A stretch of 42,312 bases of DNA. Origin: Chara braunii. Its lineage: Eukaryota; Streptophyta; Charophyceae; Charales; Characeae. Position numbers and translations under genes: made by a program. The stretch spans positions 783,821 through 826,132 of the forward strand of contig BFEA01000321.1 in the NCBI GenBank assembly GCA_003427395.1, written 5' to 3'. The stretch's first letter is position 1, and every line of letters starts with the position of its first letter. Shown piece by piece: positions 29,481-41,294 of the stretch. Below the pieces are notes generated by a model that was not told the DNA's origin, searched no databases, and worked only from the letters and a program-made list of their open reading frames with translations.

Positions 29481-30520
29481 TCGCCACAGCCTGTGTGTTA
29501 TGAGTGCGGGGTGGATGGACGGCGAGGGGTTACCGCCATGTTACTTGATTGTGCCGCACGGCTCTATTGCGTTGGTGTTGTTGCCACTTCGGTTCGGACA
29601 TGTGGTTCGGGAGTTTCGGCGGTACTATTACGGATTTGCGACATTCTACGATGTTCGACTTGCTTCAGGCTCGGTATTGCCCCGACGTCGACGTACTTCA
29701 GGTTCGGTACTATTGCGGGGTAACGACATTCTATGATATTCGTCATATATCAGGTTCGACATCGGAGCGGTACATGCCTCTGCATTGTTTACAAGTTCGG
29801 AGATGGTTGTTTCAGGCTCGGTTTGGTTCCGCATCAACGTGGTACTGCAGGCTGACATCGATTTTTCAGATTCGGAACAGGTACGGTAAGGAGCGGTCTC
29901 GTAATTGGAATTTTCCGATGCGGTACTTAACTTTGGTTCGGGACTGCTGTGGTCTGCCACTTCTGACGCTGGCACGACGCTAGAACGACACACGACACCT
30001 CGATTCCTCTATCTTGGGAATGACCAATGGTTTGATAATGGAGCATCTTACCGCAACGTGGTGCCATTGATTTCTGGTCAGCGACGCTTGCGTTCCTAGG
30101 TATGGTGTTGGGCATGGGACTGTTGTGGGTTATACCTTTCAGATGGCACTGGCTTGACACGGCTTGCCACGACTTCGGCACTATTATTTCAGGAGACCTG
30201 ATTCCTGGTCCTTTTCTCGCTGGCCTTTACGTTGCTTGGAAGCTTGTGGTTTGGGGCTGCAGAGACCATAGAACAGGAACTGCGAGAGGCGCAAAATCCG
30301 TGCCACGAGCCAGGTTCTAATATGCGGCGGATTCAGCACAGGTACCACAAGGCCAGCCACGGGCTAAAACCCTGGGCATCGCTGAGGGCCGCGGCCGAGC
30401 GTGTGAAGGCTGAACTCCAGACAGTAAATGGGAAGGACCGCAAGAGGCTAGGGGGATTTTTTTTCAGAGGGAACAATATCCAGACGGGCGCGCAAGGTGT
30501 ACCCAGCCAACACTAGAGAC
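29481..30520. other. No supportable gene; weak internal repeat
   Basis: Several overlapping short frames exist, none with a motif. Two diverged copies of a block with CGGTACTATT(A/G)CGG and GCGACATTCTA(C/T)GAT-like words are at about 29616-29660 and 29704-29750. The frame 30232-30516 has a plausible charged peptide (ETIEQELREAQNPCHEPGS) but nothing to identify it. Confidence 0.35.
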
Positions 30521-30535
30521 CGACTAAGTCATGCC

Positions 30536-30597
30536 CGTTCGGAGTGTGACCAGAAGAGGAGAGATCTCGTTCGGAGTGTGACCAGAAGAGGAGAGAT
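30536..30597. repeat. 32-bp tandem duplication
   Basis: CGTTCGGAGTGTGACCAGAA at 30536 recurs at 30568, with about 30 identical bases. It sits in GA-rich sequence. Confidence 0.9.
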
Positions 30598-30969
30598 GAG
30601 CGAAAGGGGAGAGGAGTGTGAAGAGTGGAGGAGACATGGGGTGCCGCGCGCCTAGTGTACGCCGCGAACAGCCCTGTTTGGACTGGAAGCGAGGTGTCTG
30701 GGGCAGTGTGGTGGAAGGAGCGGACTGTGCGGATTAAGGAGCGAACTGGGCAAACATAGCAACCGTGACGGAGTGGAGGAGCGAAGGGGGAGGTTTGGGT
30801 TGACCAAGAGAGGGCATTTGGCGAGTGGATGGTAATTCGGCGGGGGGGATAGACTGGTGTGCTAGGCGTCCTCTGTCCACCTTGAGGATTAATTGGTACT
30901 CGCCTTCTCAGGGGGGGACCAGCAGAGAGGGGAACAGGCAAGGTGTACTCAGCTCGCGCCTCAGCTAAT

Positions 30970-31240
30970 CTGGCTAGACAGCGAGAGAGAGTGAGACTGT
31001 GCAAAGGGAGAGAGAGTGAGACTGTGCAAAGGGAGAAAGACTACTCAAGCGGTGAGAGAGAAGGAGTGTGTGCAGCGAGAGAGAGCAACTGCGCAGTGAT
31101 TGAGGGAAGAGAGAGCGTGCGAGGAAGGAGAGAGTGCACAGTGAGAGAAAGTGAGAACGAGAAGGCATAAGTGGGGGGGGTGAAAGCATGAGTGAGAGAG
31201 CGTGAGAGCGCAGTGGGAAAGAGAATTTCGAGTAATAATT
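30970..31240. repeat. GA-rich low-complexity region with 25-bp repeat
   Basis: GAGTGAGACTGTGCAAAGGG-type units begin 25 bp apart (GTGAG at 30991 and 31016), followed by degenerate GAGAG sequence. A similar GA-rich stretch is at about 32160-32500. Confidence 0.7.
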
Positions 31241-31399
31241 CAAACTATGAGCTCTCCGCCCTTTCGGTGATGAGCGGCGATCGATCTAGGCCGGTGCGCT
31301 GATATCCGACCATTTCCAATTCTGAGAAAGGCACCGTAGAATATACATCTGGTGCCTCTTGACGATGGGCAGCGGTCAGCAGTGGTCAGTCCACCGACA

Positions 31400-31830
31400 T
31401 CCTCGCTGATTGGCTAATCGGGCCTTTCCGCTGCAGGCTGGCCAGAGAAGGCACTACCGCTGATTGACAAACTACTGTTGATTGACTCACTACCGTTGAT
31501 TGACTAACTACCGTTGATTGGCTCATTACTGCTGATTGGCTAACTACAATTGATTGGCTCACTACTGCTGATTGGCTAATCGAGCCCCTTCCGCTGCGGG
31601 CAGGACGGAGACATCACCATTGCTGATAGCCGAACGAGCCTTCCCGCTGCATGCGGGTCAGACACATCACTGTTGTTGATTGCCTAAACGAGCTTTCCCG
31701 CCGTAGGCGGGGCAATCACATGACTCGTGCTGGTTGCTAAAATCACGAGCCTTCTCGCTGTAGGCAGGCTAAGGACATTGCTCTTGCTGACTGGACCAAT
31801 CATCAGCCTTTCCGCTACCGGTGGGACGCC
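31400..31830. repeat. Nested tandem repeats rich in inverted CCAAT boxes
   Basis: An 18-bp unit (GATTGACTCACTACCGTT-like) begins at 31462, 31480, 31498, 31516, 31534, 31552 and 31570. Around it a ~54-bp unit (GATTGGCTAATCG-GCC-TTCCGCTG-AGGC) recurs with divergence near 31405, 31567, 31620, 31672, 31728 and 31785. Many units hold ATTGGC, the complement of a CCAAT box. Confidence 0.8.
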
Positions 31831-33048
31831 ATGCCGATCAGATAAGGAAACAGGTGCGAGGTAAGGGTGTTCAGACAAGCAAGGCTAGGCTGGCGCGTAC
31901 GGGGGGCCTTTTCTTTTTTTTTATATACATTATTATTACTCATTTTGAACATGAGCTTCTCGGATGGTTGCTGAGGTATTATGACGGGATTCACTCGCGA
32001 ACATATTGCCTGATTCAGAAACGAGTTTTCTCGGCTTGCTGCAGAGTCAATTTTCTTCACTATGAGTTTCATTGCGTCAGTCTGGGTGGCAGGCGAACTT
32101 CCCATGTCGACTCTATGACTATTCTGTTTGAAAATCCTTTCTCTTTTTGGTGAACTGCAGAAGAGAGAGAACCGCACAACGCTCCATCTCGGGAACAATA
32201 GAGAAGCGAGTTTCTGAAGAGAGAGAGACGGTGACACCAGGTGTGAGTGAGAAAGCGACTGTGAGAGTGAGTGAGGAGAAGGGGCGCGAGTGCGAGCTAG
32301 GCAATCTGCTCGCCAAAAGTTAGAGGACACCAATGAGCAGGTAAAATTTCGAGCGCCTGGGAGCGAGAGGGATAGACGAACCTTGAGGGGAAAAGCAAAG
32401 AGTTAGAGAGGGATCAGTAAGCGAGAGAAGGAAGGAAGCAGTGTCGAGAGAAAGAGTGTGCAAGGAAGGGCGAAAAATCTAGAGGGAGTGAGGATAAACA
32501 AGGGCGAAGATAAGTGAACTTACCTGTATTATATACAAATATACGTATCCCCTTTTCTTTTTTTATTTATTTATTTATCATTTATTTTTGTTTGACTGCT
32601 CCTGCTCTGTGCTGCCACTGGCAATTTGAGAAACTCAGGAATATGCATACTTGCATATAAGACACTTGCTGATCTAACAAAATCTTGGATGCTTACTTGC
32701 GATTGATTGGAAGTGACCCCGTGATCTAACCAGTGCAAATAGAAAGCAGAGAAGACTATCCCGAACGAGAAACTCAAGGTGGAGGATCTACAAGCACATC
32801 CACACAAATTCCCAGATATGATAAACAGATTTACTCTCACATTTTCACTAAAGGTCTCATGAAAATTAGTGTTCCGAAGAATGTTATAGAGACTGGCGGA
32901 AAGTAAGAAAACGGGACAAGTGAAGCCTAACCCCACTACCCTGCTGGCCGCAGAGGACCTCGAAAGCGGGAGCGGCGAGTGACAGGCGCCGTAGCCTTTG
33001 GCTTCAACGGACAGTAGGTGACCCCTCCCCGGGTCTCCTCACAACGTG
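31831..33048. other. No supportable gene
   Basis: Frames of 110-120 codons occur on both strands (31821-32153 plus, 32571-32936 minus) without recognisable motifs. The sequence includes GA-rich stretches and a T/A-rich block at about 32555-32590. Confidence 0.35.
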
Positions 33049-35333
33049 TCAGGCCTGTCTGGCTCGTCGACCAACCTCGGGCTCCTCTAAAATAATTGAA
33101 GCCTCTCTCAAACTGTACGTCAGTGGTGGCTGTGCTGCCATTGCCTCGACACGGCCTGTGCCTTCACGACTGCCACGCATGCCACCACTATCCCCGTCTC
33201 TACAAACAAACTCGGACGCCGCAACGTCTCGACGACTCCCGCTCGTGGAAACCCCTCTCAGAACCGGCTGACGAGTGGCGCTCCCGTCGTCACCCGTTTC
33301 ATGCCACTCCATGGCCGATCGGTGCGACTATACAAAATCATGTCCCGTCCATGGGCGCTCGTGTCTCTCAGTCTATGTGCCGCTGACCTCGGGGTTTGTG
33401 TATCGCTCGGCTCGACGACTACACTCGAGGGTAACAACGGGTCAACTCCCTTGTAAGAGGGCGGTGCGATAGAAGCTCCTAAAGGTAAGCTCGAGTTAGA
33501 TGGCCCCCAAGATAAGTCATACACGTGAGGCAGACGACCCTCGCGGGCTCGCCCCATGAAAATACGAGTGTCGATCTCAGTGTAATCCATCCTGTCGTGC
33601 GCCTCCAACTCCTCAATCATAATACACCCAAATGCAATGGTGCCGCGAGGCTGCGACACATACCGTGATTGTGTCCTCTTCCATGACGGTGCGAAGGGCG
33701 GGACGGGAGGTGCGCACATACCCCTGCCTACACGTCGCTCTACGATCGGGACAACGTCACCTCCATGACGCCTCGGATCCACCGGAAACAGTGCCTGATG
33801 TCGCACCACCGACACCACAGTCGTGTGCAATACCAAAGTCCGCTCATCATCCTGTCTATCCCTGTTGTGTCTATCACTCGCCTCCTCTCTCTCTCCAGCC
33901 TCGCTATCGCCCTGTGCATGGCGATCCCCCCCAACCGCGTACACCAAATCACCTTGAACTCTCCTCCATCCCCCTGACATAAGCGTCTCTCGCGATGTCC
34001 GCTCGCTGACTGATTCGTCTGTATGTCCTCCAGACCTGGGGACAAATGCACGGCACCCTCAACCAAACCCGCGGGCAAAGGCATGCCCCCGGTCTCAGTT
34101 GCAGTGTCCTCGGTCCTCTGCGCGTCGTGAACAAGACGGTCAGGCACCACATGTGGGTCCTCGTGGGGTGCGACCCCTGCTCAACAGCCTCTACCGTCAC
34201 ATCATGTCCCGTCCTTGACGCCTCCGCTAAAGCTGCCTCTCTCTGCATCCCATCGCGATCCTTCGTCGGTGGATCCATGAGGACGGCGACCTCATCATCG
34301 ACACCCATCGATATAAATGTCCCCAACTGTTTCTATCGCTCCTCGACTTCAAGACGGGCCAACTCCTGCATCCTAGGGTCGCCTCGTGCCATGAGGCAGG
34401 CTCTGCGACTATCAAGCCTGTCCAACCACTCTGAAGATGTCTCCACAGGGGGTGTGACATCCTCACTTACCTCCACCTCCGCTTGCAATGCCCCTATCCC
34501 TCCACTAACGGCAGACGTGAAAGTCTCTGGCTGCAGGGCGCTGATATGTTCTAATATGGCCTGCATGTCGACATTCAAGTCCCCCTGAGACTTGCTCTCT
34601 CCAGGGGGCAATCCCAAATTATCAAACTGACTAAAACCTCTGCCACCGCCCGTCGACATCCCTTCATCACGAACGTCCCAAAGAGCGTCTGCGTCAACTG
34701 CCTCGGCAACCTCGACACCACCTCCGCCTCCCGCCAACGGACCACCATCTCCACCTATCGGCCCCTCAATGTCTCTCTCAATCCCCTCTCCCGGTGAAGG
34801 ACCGACCACTAATCAATCTTCTAATCGTTGTCTCGAACCCTTCACCAATCTAGGTAGTTGCCCCCCGAGGGGCAAGCCTCGATGAAGCTCCTCCGACGTC
34901 GAGGGACCACTGCATCAGTGGATGACGCCATCCCACTGCGAAGATGCTCGAGACGTTGCACTGGGACTCCGCCACCACAAGCTGACTCTGCCCCCCTCGA
35001 ATGTGATGGTCCATGCACTGCCTGCATATCAACAGACGACGGGTCAACAGGGCTCCCATAACAACCCCATATCTCCTCCTCGCCCCGCAAGTCACCTCTC
35101 CTGAACAGGTCATCCCCGCCACTCCGTCTACGGACATCCTCTGGGTTACTCTAGTCATCGGTGCCCTGTGCGGCCGGAGTCGGAGCAAGCATTCCAGCCT
35201 GCTTGTCCTCTTCCTGACCCTCGTAGTTATTGTCGTTGTCTCTGGGGTACGGGTGCAATGTGGTAGCTCGAGTCCCAAAAACCTTTGTAACCTCAACGGG
35301 AGGAGATCCCGATGTCGCAAGCGGCGGTCCCAC
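33049..35333 (-). pseudogene. Unrecognised minus-strand protein-coding region, frameshifted
   Basis: Read on the minus strand, successive frames each give protein-like sequence. Frame 1 runs 35333-34842, with a TAG at 35151-35153. Frame 2 runs 34809 to about 34150 (LEVEER, then a TAG near 34331, then KQLGTFISMGVDDEVAVLMD). A third runs from 34150 to about 33950 (GLVEGAVHLSPGLEDIQTNQ), a fourth from 33980 to about 33290 (IEELEAHDRMDYTEIDTRIF, LPHVYDLSWG), and a fifth from 33312 to 33049. The composition is charged, with Gly/Ser-rich linkers and no hydrophobic segments. It could be a gene with introns at the frame changes or a decayed copy of a repeated family. I do not recognise it. Antisense ORFs on the plus strand look like shadows. 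Confidence 0.45.
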
Positions 35334-35345
35334 ACCCAGATGTAA

Positions 35346-36900
35346 AGTAGTTTTTGGTGTTGAACCTCACAGTCGTATCACGCAGGAGTTTTATAAGGGT
35401 TTCAACGTAAAGACTAACTCCGACCGTGCGCGCGTGCTATACCTCTCGCGACTCCCTTCGACAGGTTAGGGATCCCGCGAGGTACAACATACATCCACCT
35501 GCAGGAGCTGTCACCATCCCTTAGGTGGGCGTATCCCTGCTGAGCTACTGACCCACGTGCGAAGGCTTTTACATGCAATCGCAGAGGTAGGCCAACCGAG
35601 GACGTTTTCTCGATCGCCGTAGCATAGGCATACGCGCGGTTGAACGCCTAAGACTGACCCATATACACGTCGGGCATCGGGGTGCTGATCTCCCGGACCG
35701 ACTTATAACTCAGGTCGACTCGACTGACGAACGTTCGCGCATACTATGTTTTGAATATAAATAGTTGCTATAGGTCTGACTCCTAACCTATCTCGTTTTC
35801 AAGCAGGACCCCTCTCAGTACTTGAATCATCAGGGGTTGCGCATAAGACACATACCCATCCTACCTAGTGATTAAGTCCATTCGACATAACGTTCCATGA
35901 AACCCTTTAACCATAGCATACATACATGTGAGATGAGACAAGGCTAGGTAATTAGGCGAGGAGATGCCACATACACACAACACATTCACGAGAACAATCT
36001 GAATTCATCAAGAAAAACATAGGACTTTGACCTTTCAAAACATGAACAAACGAAAATGATCAGCAAATAAATGAGGCTTGTCGCCTTAGCAATGTTCCTA
36101 ATCTTCCTAACAATCAGGGAAAACACAAGGTTGGGTACTCAAACCAAGTGTATAAAATCGCGCGTTGACGAAATGTGTGGCTCAAGGTCNAGGATAGCAT
36201 AAGTTTCTCAGTGTGTTGTCGTGAATAACATGTGGCTNGTCNTATTNCTGACCTGCAGACAAAAGTCAATCACATTACACAATCCTAGCAGAGTCAACNA
36301 TTCATTCACCTTNNCACACATCACACTTACGCTTCCAATCCTTTTAACCAGACATTCCCCTTTNGACTTAGTCATTCAGGAACCTCTTTTGACCAAACAC
36401 AGACCCTTTAGACAAATGACCCGAAACAGAAATGTCATTTAGTGCAAAGGTTGATGCAAAGTGTGGGTGTAGAGGGTGAGTGAGGGTTGAGTTGGATAAC
36501 CAACCTGTTACCATAAGGCAACAACATGTAGACTTGTATAGACTCATAACGAGTCTCCTTGATTAAGATGACCTGCAATCACACAGAGGTCACAGGGTCT
36601 CAGAACCTCCCTCACTATCGCGCCACACGAAGTTCATCAATGTGAATTTCAATTCTATCAGTGGACTATAATATAGTCCAATCAACTGTAAGTATGAAGT
36701 AAGAAGACCCCGACAGAAGCCTTCACCTCATACTTACTCAAGCAGTAGGATAACTCAGACATGAGTATCTTACCACTTGTTTTCGTCTAACTGGTTTAGA
36801 CTTAGACAGACCATGGGATGACTCGCACAGGAGTACCCCACTTCTAGTCTGTCAACCTATCTAAGATATGTATGCATGTAGAGACGAGTAATAGGATGTT
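35346..36900. other. Non-coding region with scattered Ns
   Basis: No gene. Single Ns occur at 36190, 36238, 36242, 36247, 36299, 36313-36314 and 36364, so base quality is poor there. TATAAATA at 35756-35763 is an isolated TATA-like word. A perfect 19-bp palindrome, TGGACTATAATATAGTCCA, lies at 36662-36680. Confidence 0.5.
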
Positions 36901-37080
36901 CCTCACCCTGGAGCCTTATTCTGTTACCCGTCCTACATCCATTCATCAATCAATCTGCACTCACACTTGCTCTAGGCCAGCTTGCGCGAACCCAAGCAGT
37001 GGCTATAGCTAGGTACTGTTTCACATGCACATGTCTGATTGTACTGGCAATCAGATCAGAACAAACAGTATAGGCAATGA

Positions 37081-37159
37081 AATAATAACAACAACAAATA
37101 ACAATAACAATAATAGTAATACTAATAATAAATAATAATATTAATACTAATACTAATAC

Positions 37160-37192
<33 letters not shown>

Positions 37193-37235
37193 TAATAATA
37201 ATAATAATATAATAATAATAACAAAATAATAATAC
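37081..37235. repeat. AAT/AAC microsatellite
   Basis: About 155 bp of AAT-type trinucleotides with AAC and ACT interruptions. Similar arrays are at 39190-39230, 40376-40445, 40755-40818 and 42240-42312. Confidence 0.95.
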
Positions 37236-37459
37236 TTATACAAGAAAATGAATGAACGCGATTCGTAAAGTCTAAGTCACAATCAATCATGCGGAAGTCC
37301 AGACCATCATGTACCGAGCAGAGTTGAAATGCTTCCCATCCAAATGAGACCGATGTAGTGATCTCGTGAGCCAACGGTCAAAACCCGCAGTGTTCAATGT
37401 CGCTCCTACTATCCGGTGCCCAGTCTACTGTACTCATCCTGCCTGTCCTACCTACACTT

Positions 37460-37560
37460 TTTGCAACAGGCTCACTTCAACTTTGAAAACCAATGTGCAT
37501 GACTTCAATACTATAGTTGACTTCTCACATGCACCAGATACGTATCTATCTCCTTCCGAC
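37460..37560. repeat. Dispersed repeat, copy 1 (second copy about 40178-40275)
   Basis: ACAGGCTCACTTC-ACT followed by ACCAATGT-CATGACT and a TACGTATCT end occurs in both copies at similar spacing. Each copy lies downstream of an AAT array or comparable sequence. The copies differ by substitutions and small indels that break the reading frame. Confidence 0.6.
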
Positions 37561-38289
37561 TTTTCATTTCCCTCTCTGTCTCACTCCCCGCGTGTACGTG
37601 TCTTAGGAATCGCAACTGTAGCATAAGTCCTTGTTGCTACATGCCACGAAATCAAGTCTGCAGTTTTCCGGAAGATCCGGAAGTGACCTTTCATGAGTCC
37701 AAGTAGGAAGTCCGTATGCAAGTGGGCAAGTGGGCAGTCTAACCCAGCCCAGTCATCGGTACCCAGTCCCGGTCGCACTAGTCAAGTCAGCAAGTACCGT
37801 GTGGGACTGTGTGTACGAAGGCCTAGCGAGGTAGCTACTGCAGTGGACACCGTCGTGGGCGTCGCTGTCTTTATTGCTAACGTGTGTCCAATTCTTCTTG
37901 CTACCTTCGTGTTTGTCTGACAGTCTGTTTTATTTGTCTATTTCTGCCTGTGTCTGTCCGCATGCAAGTATCCAGACAACTACAGAACCAAGAAGAAGTT
38001 TGTCACTGTACACAGGTCAGGCCCTTAGCCGGGAGTCAATCTGTATGACTGCGAGTAGGGAATCAAAGGCCAGATTGCCTCGTCTAACTCTTCATAAGGC
38101 CCGGTCTTCCAGGACGTCAACATCCAGTCCTACTATGCTGCCTTGACGCTGGCTTGGCACCGACTTGACGTTAGTCGTGCGCTGGTACTGCGGACGGCGC
38201 AGGACTGTGGCAGCATGTTGGCGCTGTCTGTTACGTGCGCCAGGCATTGCCGGAGTGGCGCTGCCACCTGTCTCCCCAACTAATGTGGC

Positions 38290-38900
38290 GCATGCCACTA
38301 ATCTACATTGTTGATGTAGTGCAGACCATCTGTCTACACTGCTGCTGTGACGCAGATCATCTGTCTGCACTGCTGCTGTGACGCAGACCATCTGTCTGCA
38401 CTGCTGCTGTGGCGTCAACCATCTGTTTACACTGCTGTTGTGACGCAGACCATCTGTCTGCACTGCTGCTGTGACGCAGACAATCTATCTGCGCTGCTGC
38501 TGTGACGCCGACCATCTGTCTACTTTGCTGATGTGACCCTGCCACTGGTCTACATCGTTGCTGTGGCGCAGCCATCTGTCAACCTTGCTGACGCGGCATT
38601 GGTCATGCTGTCTATATACTGATGTGGTGCAGGCCACTTGTCTCGGCTGCTGTGGCGTCACCGCCTGTCTCGGCGGCTGACGTGGCATTGGCCACGCTGT
38701 GTACAACGTTGTTGTGGCGTATGCCACTTGTTTCTGTTGTTGATGTGACCTACCACTTGTCTACACAGCGGCTATGGCACATCCATTCTGTTTCTACTGT
38801 TGACGTGGCATCGGCCGCGCTGTGTACATGATGATGTGGCGCATGCCACTTGTCTGCATTGGTGATGTGGCATTGCCACGCTGTTTGTAGTGCTGAAGTG
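38290..38900. repeat. 31-bp minisatellite, about 20 copies
   Basis: GCTGCTGTGACGCAGACCAT followed by CTGTCTGCACT repeats with starts at 38341, 38372 and 38403. The left part is regular and the right part more diverged. Because 31 is not divisible by three, the overlapping minus-strand ORFs (QTDGLRHSSSADRW-like) are the repeat read in rotating frames rather than genes. Confidence 0.9.
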
Positions 38901-39189
38901 GTATTCTCTGTATAATCAGGACTCATCAAACTCATTACCTGGGTGTTGTTTTGATGACGAGGAGGCGAGGAAAAACCGGAGGGAGAAGTGGGTACTTATT
39001 GGGCTACTCTCCTTATTGTCATTGATTATCTCTCTCACCCTCTCATTGTCTTTTCTCCCTCCACTCTCTTCGTCTATTGGTAACGAGAAGATGTATTAGA
39101 TATCACTCTTACAGTTGCTGGAGATATTGTGCAGATCTGAGCCTACTGGTACTACGATGTCTAACGAGTACCTTCCAATTTGAGTTCAT

Positions 39190-39230
<41 letters not shown>
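39190..39230. repeat. AAT microsatellite
   Basis: About 13 uninterrupted AAT units. Confidence 0.95.
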
Positions 39231-39774
39231 AAGGAAATTTAACAGAAGCGAGATGACAAAACCCAGAATGCACAATCACATTGAAAGTTCGACAGTATCA
39301 CGGTGTCCAGAAAGCAGCATTGCAGCAATATAGCACCAATGAAGAACTGTAACACTGATAACCAATGCCAACGAGAGTTTGCTCTCGCCGCCAGCAGCAC
39401 AACAGCCCTGTCCCTTCTCCCTACTTGGCGCTCAGCGCCCGACCTACCATCCCGCAATTACCACCAATCTACGAATTGACAATGCAACGGCTGACGTCGG
39501 CAGCAGAACCGAAGTACTAAAAAATGCAGATTTATGGAGACCATTGCCAATACCAGGTATGTGTCCAAACACCATCATCATCATCCTTCTCTCCCCCTTT
39601 CACTTGTCTATTCGTCTATTGCTTTCTCTGTGTGTCTATTTGTGTTTCTGTCTGTTCGTCTTTCGCTCTTTTTTTTTTTACTTCCTTCCCTTTTTCTCAT
39701 CGTTTTTTTTTTTCTCCTTCTTCTCCCTGCTCTCTTTCTCCCACTTCTCCTTCTCCCTCTCTCTGCATGTTTCC

Positions 39775-39855
39775 TCCCTTTCTTTTAGATGATGAGGTTC
39801 AATGAACTTCTCACAACACCCCTTACAGCAAACCCCCGAGACTACCGCGGTCCAG

Positions 39856-39887
<32 letters not shown>

Positions 39888-39945
39888 AACAGGTGGTGTG
39901 TACAAAGGGCAGTGGCGTAATCAGTATGAACTGATTACTCTACTG
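39775..39945 (-). rRNA. 18S rRNA 3'-end fragment, copy A (pseudogene)
   Basis: The minus strand matches the 3' part of eukaryotic nuclear small-subunit rRNA. It includes the complement of CTTCACCGGACCATTCAATC (helix 44 region) and of GGTGTGTACAAAGGGCAG (the universal GTACACACC decoding-site segment), and ends with a recognisable GAGAAGTTCATTGAACCTCATC. Hypervariable parts and several conserved positions are changed. The last ~50 nt (AAGTCGTAACAAGG...GGATCA) and everything upstream of the AGTTCATACTGATTAC region are missing. It is a truncated pseudogene, not a working gene. Confidence 0.85.
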
Positions 39946-40375
39946 CGACGAGTATGAGTGGAACGATATACAAAAAGCCAAATTGCGAAATCACACAGAT
40001 TTTCAAGTAGTACTGTACAGGCACAGAGCACAAAAGCACCGAGACTCCATCCAATAAGGGCAATACAGCCAAAGTTCAAGCCCTCTGTCACACCTACACG
40101 GTATCCAATGTCGTTGCTCCCTGTCTGGCGCCCAGCCCCCAACCTACACTTCCTTACTATCCTACCTACAAGTGTGTTCACTGAACAGGCTCACTTCGAC
40201 TCTCGAAGACCAATGTACATGACTCTCAACATAATAGCCGACCTCTCATCATGTGCCATGTACGTATCTCCTCACCCTCAATCAAACCTTGATAATCCTA
40301 CNCTCGCNTCCTTCCCTGAAGATCACCCGCATCATCNGCATCACCCCCTACACATTATAGCTAGTGTTAAAACAC

Positions 40376-40445
40376 AATAATAATAATAGTANTAATAANA
40401 AAANAATAATAATAATAATACTAAATAACAATAATAATAATAATA
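40376..40445. repeat. AAT microsatellite with Ns
   Basis: AAT repeats with undetermined bases at 40392, 40399 and 40404; further Ns at 40302, 40308 and 40337 just upstream. Confidence 0.9.
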
Positions 40446-40754
40446 TAATCAGACTCGTTTTCTTTTAAATTTCGCATACATGCAAATAACTGGTGATTCA
40501 CCCTGACGCACCTCGCCCACTCAAAGCTCAGAGCTATGGAACCCGAGAACACAGTTCAGATGCAACTCGCTTCGACAGGCTATGGCGCATCAGCGCCTGT
40601 ACATCCCAACTCGTCACTGTGCCCGACACTGGAGACACGACGGGCATAAGCTTGCATTCGGATAAGTTGGGCGGATAGCAGGTATGTCGCCTCCTCCTCC
40701 CTAATATTTCAACTAGTATATATATATTATAACTATGAGTAAAACATCATAATA

Positions 40755-40760
40755 ATGGTA

Positions 40761-40802
<42 letters not shown>

Positions 40803-40818
40803 TAATAATAATAATAAA
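40755..40818. repeat. AAT microsatellite
   Basis: About 20 AAT units with one TAT break. Confidence 0.95.
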
Positions 40819-41002
40819 TTAAACGATACCGAACTTCCAAAAACCAAGCAACATCATACCCTTAAGACCAGATAGTTGTGACCTCGATCCAAAAGCAGAA
40901 TCGCATCACAGTTTGACGAAATGAGAGCATACCAAAAGCACAAAATTGACAATGCCGGAGTAGTTTCGTCATCATCATCAACGAAGATCCAATGTTGATA
41001 TC

Positions 41003-41132
41003 TTGTCTGGCGCTCGGCGCTCAGACTACAGATGGCAGATCCTATCTAGCCTAGACTACAATGTTGCTGATGACATCAACTGCCCCCTGAAGTTCGAGCA
41101 GATCTTGGCCAATGTCGTTCGCCTCAAGCACC
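41003..41132 (+). other. Exon-like segment ending in a strong splice-donor sequence
   Basis: The open frame reads SDYRWQILSSLDYNVADDIN then CPLKFEQILANVVRLKHQ and stops at CAG|GTATGT near 41132. CAG|GTATGT also occurs near 39557 and 40681, each after a short plausible coding stretch. This is suggestive of exons, but there is no convincing acceptor, no continuity of frame between pieces, and no recognised protein. Confidence 0.2.
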
Positions 41133-41198
41133 AGGTATGTCTCCCGTATCACTCACAACCTCGATCCCCAACACAAAGATGCAGCGTGTACCCATCTT

Positions 41199-41202
<4 letters not shown>

Positions 41203-41250
<48 letters not shown>
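41203..41250. repeat. CT microsatellite
   Basis: About 24 CT units. A CA/ACACAT microsatellite follows at 41388-41453. Confidence 0.97.
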
Positions 41251-41252
<2 letters not shown>

Positions 41253-41294
41253 ACACACAAACATACAGACGCGCACGCACTGGCACGTAAGTGT

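Noticed and set aside
34046-34588. 180-codon plus-strand ORF
   Set aside because: It is antisense to the minus-strand remnant, which shows the more protein-like composition and continues across neighbouring frames.
39557-39790. An intron with donor GTATGT, a pyrimidine tract and acceptor TTTTAG before ATGATGAGG
   Set aside because: The TTTTAGATGATGAGG end belongs to the 18S rRNA fragment on the other strand, so the acceptor is fortuitous.
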